This document shows, piece by piece, positions 58,750 to 64,000 of a stretch of 64,000 nucleotides of DNA. The translations under genes and the position numbers were made by a program. Origin of the DNA: Punica granatum (Eukaryota; Streptophyta; Magnoliopsida; Myrtales; Lythraceae); the NCBI RefSeq assembly GCF_007655135.1, contig NC_045128.1, forward strand, positions 22,848,811 through 22,912,810, read 5' to 3'. The notes under the pieces are model-generated. The model worked only from the letters and a program-made list of their open reading frames with translations. It searched no databases and was not told where the DNA came from. How positions within the stretch are numbered: the first letter of the stretch is position 1; each line of letters begins with the position of its first letter.

Positions 58750-60236
58750 CTAGGATGTGCGTGGACCTCCACGGGCCCTCTTTCTGGACCTCTCCAAGGC
58801 AGCGTTCGCTTGCGCCAACTCCTGATCACGCCTCTGCAGTTGGGCGCGGACTTGGGCAAGCTCCTTCTGTAGTTGGTGCTGATCGCCAAGCTGCTCATTC
58901 TTCTCGGCGACCTCCCGGCGGAGGCGGTCCCTTTCAGCCCTGAGATTGGCAAGCTCGGCTTGGATGGCCATGTCCGGTACCGGTGCCCCGGATGATGTGC
59001 TACTCTCGACTGGAGAAGTGTCTGTGAAATCATCATTCTCTGATGGACCCCATCGATAAAAGCGGAGGATATATTCCTCTGTGGCTTGAAAGTCCCGTTC
59101 ATCTTGGGTCGGGTGCTCAGGGAAGTAAGGATGCTCGATGATCGTAGTCTGCCACGCGGTCATAACCCGTTCGATTTCACTTAGGCGATCTATGGACGTC
59201 TGGTCCTCCCGCCAGGTGTGTTCGAACTTGGTTCGCGCCGTACCTTTGGGAACCGTCTGTAAGCCACCTAACTGCCTCACTACTCGCGCCGGAAAATAGG
59301 TGGTGGACCCCGCATGGCTCACGGTGGTACTCCGTTAAAATCAAGACATTTAAGGGTCATGGGTCCGGGTGGCATCCACGCGGCGCGCCATTTCAAGGCC
59401 TTTGGTGCTATTTCGCGAAAAATTTTGATCCACTCGGAAACCTTGCGTTCCTCCACACGCAACAGAGGTAGTAACCGCAAAATGATAGACTCCGGACGTG
59501 TGAAAAACATAACCGGACGAACAAGGCCGAAGGGGTTTGCATGGCTTTGGAGCCAAATTTGCAAAAGGATTGGGGACCCTCTCAACCTTCGATCGGTCTT
59601 TCTCGTAACGCGATCAAGGGACCGTATGGTCTCGACCAACAAGGCCACCTCGTACTCGCGGCCTCCCACCACTTGGAGGACAACGCTAGCTAAAGCTGCG
59701 TCAATGTGACCGGCCGAGCGAGGGAATAATAGAGTCCCGAAAATTAAGAATAAGATCGCATGACATAAATTCTTTTATAAAAGATCCCCTTGAACCTCGC
59801 GCGCTCGTATTTCAATAAAACGGAGGAGTTTCGCGGTAACTATCTCTGTGCCACCGGAATATGCAAGTTCGGCTTGTAGCTGAGACCTATGCACCCCGAG
59901 TAGGCGCGATACCAAAACAAGTCGGGTGGTATGGAAGTTAGGTTCCACAATACCATTGGTTGCTGCAGTTCTTCCGACGAGAGTACGATATTCCTCGATG
60001 GTAGGTGTGAGCTCGGTACCTTGGATGTTAAAGACGGTGTGGGCTGGGTCCCAAAACGTCACCGCTGCTCCCAAGAAGTTCCAATCCACTCGGCAGATGG
60101 CTAGGATTGGTATATCCCCAACAAAGGTCTTGATGTAATCGCGGTCGACTTGGCGCAGATACGCCCAGATATGACTGATTTCCTCGAGTGGTGGCGTGAC
60201 CCTGTCGAGGTGTGGAAAGGAGATCGAGCACGCCAT
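58750..60236 (-). pseudogene. Tat/Ogre ORF1 (DUF7745/plant-mobile-domain-like) with C-terminal coiled coil
   Basis: Reading leftward from MACSISFPHLDRV the protein covers about 495 codons in three pieces. The first part (ISHIWAYLRQVDRDYIKTFV, TPTIEEYRTLVGR) resembles the domain found in plant mobile-domain/DUF7745 proteins and in the extra ORF1 of Ogre elements. A TAA at 59775 stops it; the same frame continues (VGGREYEVALLVETIRSLDR). A one-base shift near 59322 precedes the last part (HAGSTTYFPARVVRQL). The C-terminus is a Glu/Gln/Arg coiled coil (LANLRAERDRLRREVAEKNE onward) ending SRKRARGGP, basic and possibly nuclear-targeting. The function of ORF1 in this clade is unknown. Confidence 0.8.
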
Positions 60237-60787
60237 CTCTTACCAAGATGAAAGGAAAACTGATTTAGGACTAGTTAATACAAATGACAACTAATTTTGA
60301 AATTATATGATGCATGGATACAGAAAATAAATGCCCACGGCTTAATGTATACAACGTACATCTCTCTCAAAACAGAAAAGGACTTAAATGGCGCGCAGGC
60401 CGACTCGATAGACTGTTGTTGAAATCGGGTTGGAAGATGGCATGGAGCTCCTGCAGTATGCATGGTTTCGGCACTACAAGGACCGTGCTACCTAGGGATG
60501 GGGGCCCCCGACTCAAGGGTGTCAATTCCTTGAAATCGAGCGGGATTATTTTCAAAGCCTAAGCGACAGTCGAACTGCGCACCGTACCCCTACTTCGAAC
60601 CCCTATCTAACCTATGCTCCTATTATCGGTCGTGGGACGCGACCCATAGGTACCTAGATGCTAGTATGATATGCAATGCGTGTGCGAGAAATAAAAGTGC
60701 GTAAAGTAGATAAGCGAAAAATTGCGGAAAGCGATAAATAAACAAGCAAACAGAGCAAGCGAGAACGAGCCCGAACCCTCTAAGTCT
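60237..60787 (-). other. Untranslated leader of the Tat/Ogre element
   Basis: Lies between PBS and ORF1 and holds no convincing frame. Stop codons are frequent in all frames after short runs. Confidence 0.6.
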
Positions 60788-60804
60788 CCCCAGTGGAGTC
60801 GCCA
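60788..60804 (-). other. Primer-binding site of the Tat/Ogre element (tRNA-Arg type)
   Basis: The minus strand reads TGGCGACTCCACTGGGG starting three bases after the LTR end. This is the PBS usual for Tat/Ogre elements and is complementary to the 3' end of tRNA-Arg. Confidence 0.85.
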
Positions 60805-60807
60805 AGC

Positions 60808-63800
60808 TGTGCGCACCCGAATTTCGACTCGTCAGGGCACGCATGCGCGAGCCTATGCAACGCGGCTTGGGAGTGTCCACCTTCCCGGGGATGCGCGACG
60901 GACGCACGTGAGAAGGAGTCGCCACTACCTGTTTACGACCCGAAAGTCGAGGGCCGGTGAGTTGCCCGGTCTGGGGGTACGGGGTATACCTAATTGCTAA
61001 GGCATATGGTCTGCGAAACCCGAGGTTCCGAATTCGGGGGTTCTGTTACATGCGAGCCTATATCTCGCATGCCCTATCGGTACTCTAGCTTGTCTAGGCT
61101 TGCCATTTTTATTTAATTACCGCTTAATTAAGTTCCGCTCATCTTACGCGTTTTAACACCGTAAATTCGAATAAACACTCCGACTGTCCGCTCTCCGACT
61201 GGGATTCTTACATGAATAAATGTACAACATAAATCCTTACATTGTCCTCTCAAATAAATAAAATACAAATTACAACAACTGAATCCCGGTCGGTTCGCGT
61301 TCGGTCATTATCCCACTCATGCTCACCGTGTGGTTTGAAAAGACCGAAATTGAAATTAAAGTGCGCACTCGGTGTTTAGGGGATTAGATCCCGTAATCTA
61401 CGATTGGGGTGTTGGACCCCATGTGAAACGTATCCTAAAGGATCGGGCTCGACCCGCATAACAAAAAAAATGTAACAAGTAAGCGCAAATAAACAAATAA
61501 TGAGATTTTGTTGTTGCCGAATTTACGTGAGTTAATCAATTATTATCCGGGATATCTTGGCATACAAATCCTACCTTAAAAAAACAAAAAGGATGATGGA
61601 TAGGGTATGCAGCATTCGGCATTATTTAACGGACTCGACAAACATGATGTTGTAGTCAAGTCCTGGATGTGTGTGTTGTTTTTAGAATTTTATGTATTAT
61701 GACAATGTAGCTTTTGCAGATTAAGAGTGTTTTTGTCCGAAACCCGCATCCTAGCCCTTTACTCAACTATTTGCCCATGTTTAATTAAGCCGAGTTTATG
61801 ATTATTTTTTTTCGTGTTTTGACCCATTCTAAGCACAAACTTACCCTAGGGTGATGACAGATCAAGAACCGGTAATCATGCCCTTGAAACGGAAAATATG
61901 TGTGTGTATGGAAAGTCGAGATTACGTGACACGTATCTCGGTACTTTTGAAATTGTGAATTTTAAAAGAGCATGACTACAGTTTTTTTTTGAACTGTCAA
62001 CGCGATTATAGATTATTAACCAATTCGTGCAATTCACTTTAAAAGAGGTCAAATGATTTTAACTTAGCCAAATTCATCGTCCTAATTACCCCGTGTGTGG
62101 AATCTTTTAGGTTAATTAGAAATTTGCCGAATGCTTTAATTTACGGGTTTCGAGTCGTCGAGATAGCCATTTGGTTGACCGCCCGATAAACTCTAATTTC
62201 CGACATTATCACATATAATTACAAAAATAAAAATATTTAAATGGGACACATACATTGTCGGTGGGTGATCCAAGTAGGAAAGGGTCGGATATTTTTTAGA
62301 AAATGTCCAGGGGACTGAATTGAACGATTTTAAAAGATTAGGGACTGATTTGCAAATTCGGATAAAGTCTAGGGACCAATTTGAAAATTATGAAAAATTG
62401 GGGACTGTGTAAAAATTACTGAAAATGTCCCAGGACTTGTTTGAAACAAATTTGAAAATCTGGACTGATCTAGAAACGAAAAAAAATGACCACAGGACTA
62501 AACTGAAACAACTTGGAAAGCTCCTTGGGATGCTTGAAGAATTCTAAAAAAATCCAAGGACTGATTGGAAAATAGTAAAATGACTGGGACTTGATTGAAA
62601 AGAAATTTTGGAATTCGGGGCAGATCTGAAAAAAGAAAAAAAAGGTGGAAAATAGCCCCGGGACCAAACTGAAACAACTTGGAAAGTTTCTTGGGGTGCT
62701 TGAAAAATTCTGAAAAATCCAAGGACTGATTGGAAAATAATAAAATGACCGGGACTTGATTGAAAAGAAATTTTGAAATTCGGGGCAGATCTAAAAAAAT
62801 AAAATACGTCCTCTGGACAGAAATGTGACAAAACGAAAAGTTTGTAAAATCGAGTTCGGGACAAATCCGATCACCCACGCGACCCAAGAACACTCATTTC
62901 ACATTATATCCATCAAGCAATCATTAATATTCAAAAATGGAGCCCTAAACATGCCACTAAGTTGGGAATTTACCTTGTTTGAGAAGAATAGGGGCAGATC
63001 TGTAAATAAAAAATATTCGTCTGACAACTTGGGCTGCTGGGAAGTGGGCCGATTTGGGCCGAAGGGCTGGACTGGGCCGACGGGGATGAACTGGGCCGAA
63101 CTGGGGCGCGGGCCGAACTGAGCCTTTGCGATCCGGATTGGACCGAGCGGGCTGCTGGGCCGAACGGGCCGTTGGCGGTTGGACTGGACCACTGGACCCG
63201 GGCCGAATTACTGGGCTGATCCGCTCGACTTTCACGGGCTGGGCGCACGAATTGGGTTGCTGGACAACGTGTGTTCAACCCGAAAATCACGGCAGACCCG
63301 ATTAGAAAAAAAAACACGAAAAATAAAGAGAAGGGGAAGGGTGGTCCGAGCGGCGGTGGTGATTGGCCGCGACGATTTCCGACTCCGAGGGAGGTTCCGG
63401 TGGTCTGCTGGAGGAGGCTTACGTGATGGGGGCTCGGGTTTGTCCGCGTGATGGAGGAGCCGAAGAGAGGAATCGGGTCCCGTGGTTCGGTCCCAGATTT
63501 TTCGGGCAAGGCAAGGGATTTTTTTTTTTCTGAGTTGAAGAGTTAGGGGATGAGCTGGGGTTTTTTCGATTCCAGACGAGCTGTGGGCCTCTCCCTCCTG
63601 CTTTCTACGAGCTAGGGTTTCTCCTTTTTTAGGGAGTCGATGCTAGGTTTTTTTTTTTGTGTGCGTCCGATCCGAGAATCCCGAGATCGTCGCCCATGCC
63701 GTTCGGATTTTTTCTTTATTTGTTCTCTCCTTCCATTTTTTCCTTTCATTTCCTTTTTAACCGAAAACGAAAAATAACGGAAGGATGATGAGGAGCGCGG

Positions 63801-64000
63801 CTAGGGTTTTCGAATGTGAGGGAGGGGCTAGCTGGAAATCGCGGAGAATCAGCTAAGAAGAGGAAAGATCGAATTCGAAATTTTATTTCCTTCCCGGTTT
63901 TTTTTTTTGCTCAGGAAGAAGAAGAAGAAGGAAGGAAGAAGAAGAAAGCAGAAAAAAAACAAAAAATCGGGGGGAGAAAGAAGCAAAGGCAACGGTCAGT
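60808..64000 (-). repeat. 5' LTR of the Tat/Ogre element, truncated by the window end
   Basis: Matches 45642 onward almost base for base (seven differences in the first ~190 positions, fewer later). It differs mainly by a 166-bp tandem duplication at about 62497-62830, where the other LTR has a single unit. By comparison with the 3' LTR, roughly 500 bp should lie outside the window. Confidence 0.93.

Larger units (their letters stand above)
45642..64000 (-). mobile_element. Large Tat/Ogre-type Ty3/gypsy retrotransposon, 5' LTR cut by window end
   Basis: Order on the minus strand: 5' LTR (partial), PBS, ORF1, gag-protease, intron, RT-RNase H-second RNase H-integrase, minisatellite-bearing 3' UTR, polypurine tract, 3' LTR. 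LTRs of about 3.5 kb, the tRNA-Arg-type PBS, the extra ORF before gag, the intron before RT and the second RNase H are the hallmarks of the Tat/Ogre clade. It lies inside the RNase H region of an older gypsy element. More than 18 kb is visible and a few hundred bases of the 5' LTR should lie beyond 64000. Confidence 0.95.

Overview
This is a stretch of dicot nuclear DNA: spliced host genes, AT-rich spacer and many layers of retrotransposons and DNA transposons. The gag-pol and ORF1 proteins of the large element on the right read, from memory, like predicted proteins of pomegranate (Punica granatum, Myrtales). That assignment is inference and could be settled by one nucleotide search. Only two host genes are convincing: the 5' part of a LEUNIG_HOMOLOG-type co-repressor gene (minus strand, left edge) and an intact secreted glycine-rich protein gene near 35 kb.

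Layout. 0.5-2.9 kb: first six coding exons and 5' leader of the LUH-like gene, which runs off the left edge and has a MITE in an intron. 3.0-5.0 kb: foldback DNA transposon with arms of about 850 bp. 5-11.5 kb: decayed transposon DNA, including two gypsy 3' ends in head-to-head inversion. 11.5-18.1 kb: Copia-1, complete but old (376-bp LTRs with about 23 differences; four in-frame stops and one frameshift), inserted in an older repeat array. 19.1-19.6 kb: CACTA-type element with a TTA target duplication. 21.4 kb: Helitron-like 3' terminus. 22.3-22.5 kb: SINE-like element with a perfect 16-bp target duplication. 24.0-29.1 kb: Copia-2, very young (identical 189-bp LTRs, TSD agtgg) but already broken twice. 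30.5-31.05 kb: non-autonomous hAT element. 31-34.7 kb: AT-rich spacer. 34.86-35.7 kb: glycine-rich protein gene. 36-42.7 kb: SINE-like remnants, a hAT-like repeat and a decayed gypsy 3' end. 42.8-45.6 kb: broken minus-strand gypsy element with a fragment of its own family inside its integrase.

45.6 kb to the right edge: one very large minus-strand Ty3/gypsy element of Tat/Ogre type. It has LTRs of about 3.5 kb (the right one cut by the window end), a PBS of the tRNA-Arg type, an extra ORF1 upstream of gag, a 1,257-codon gag-protease, RT, two RNase H domains, integrase and a 28-bp minisatellite between pol and the 3' LTR.

The most informative observation is in that element. A 208-bp segment with clean GT...AG borders and a pyrimidine-rich 3' end spans the gag-protease stop codon. 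Its removal joins gag-protease to reverse transcriptase in the same frame. This is the splice-controlled gag-pol arrangement known from Ogre elements, and it can be read directly from the sequence. The copy itself looks dead: nonsense codons, frameshifts, and changed catalytic residues in protease and the second RNase H.
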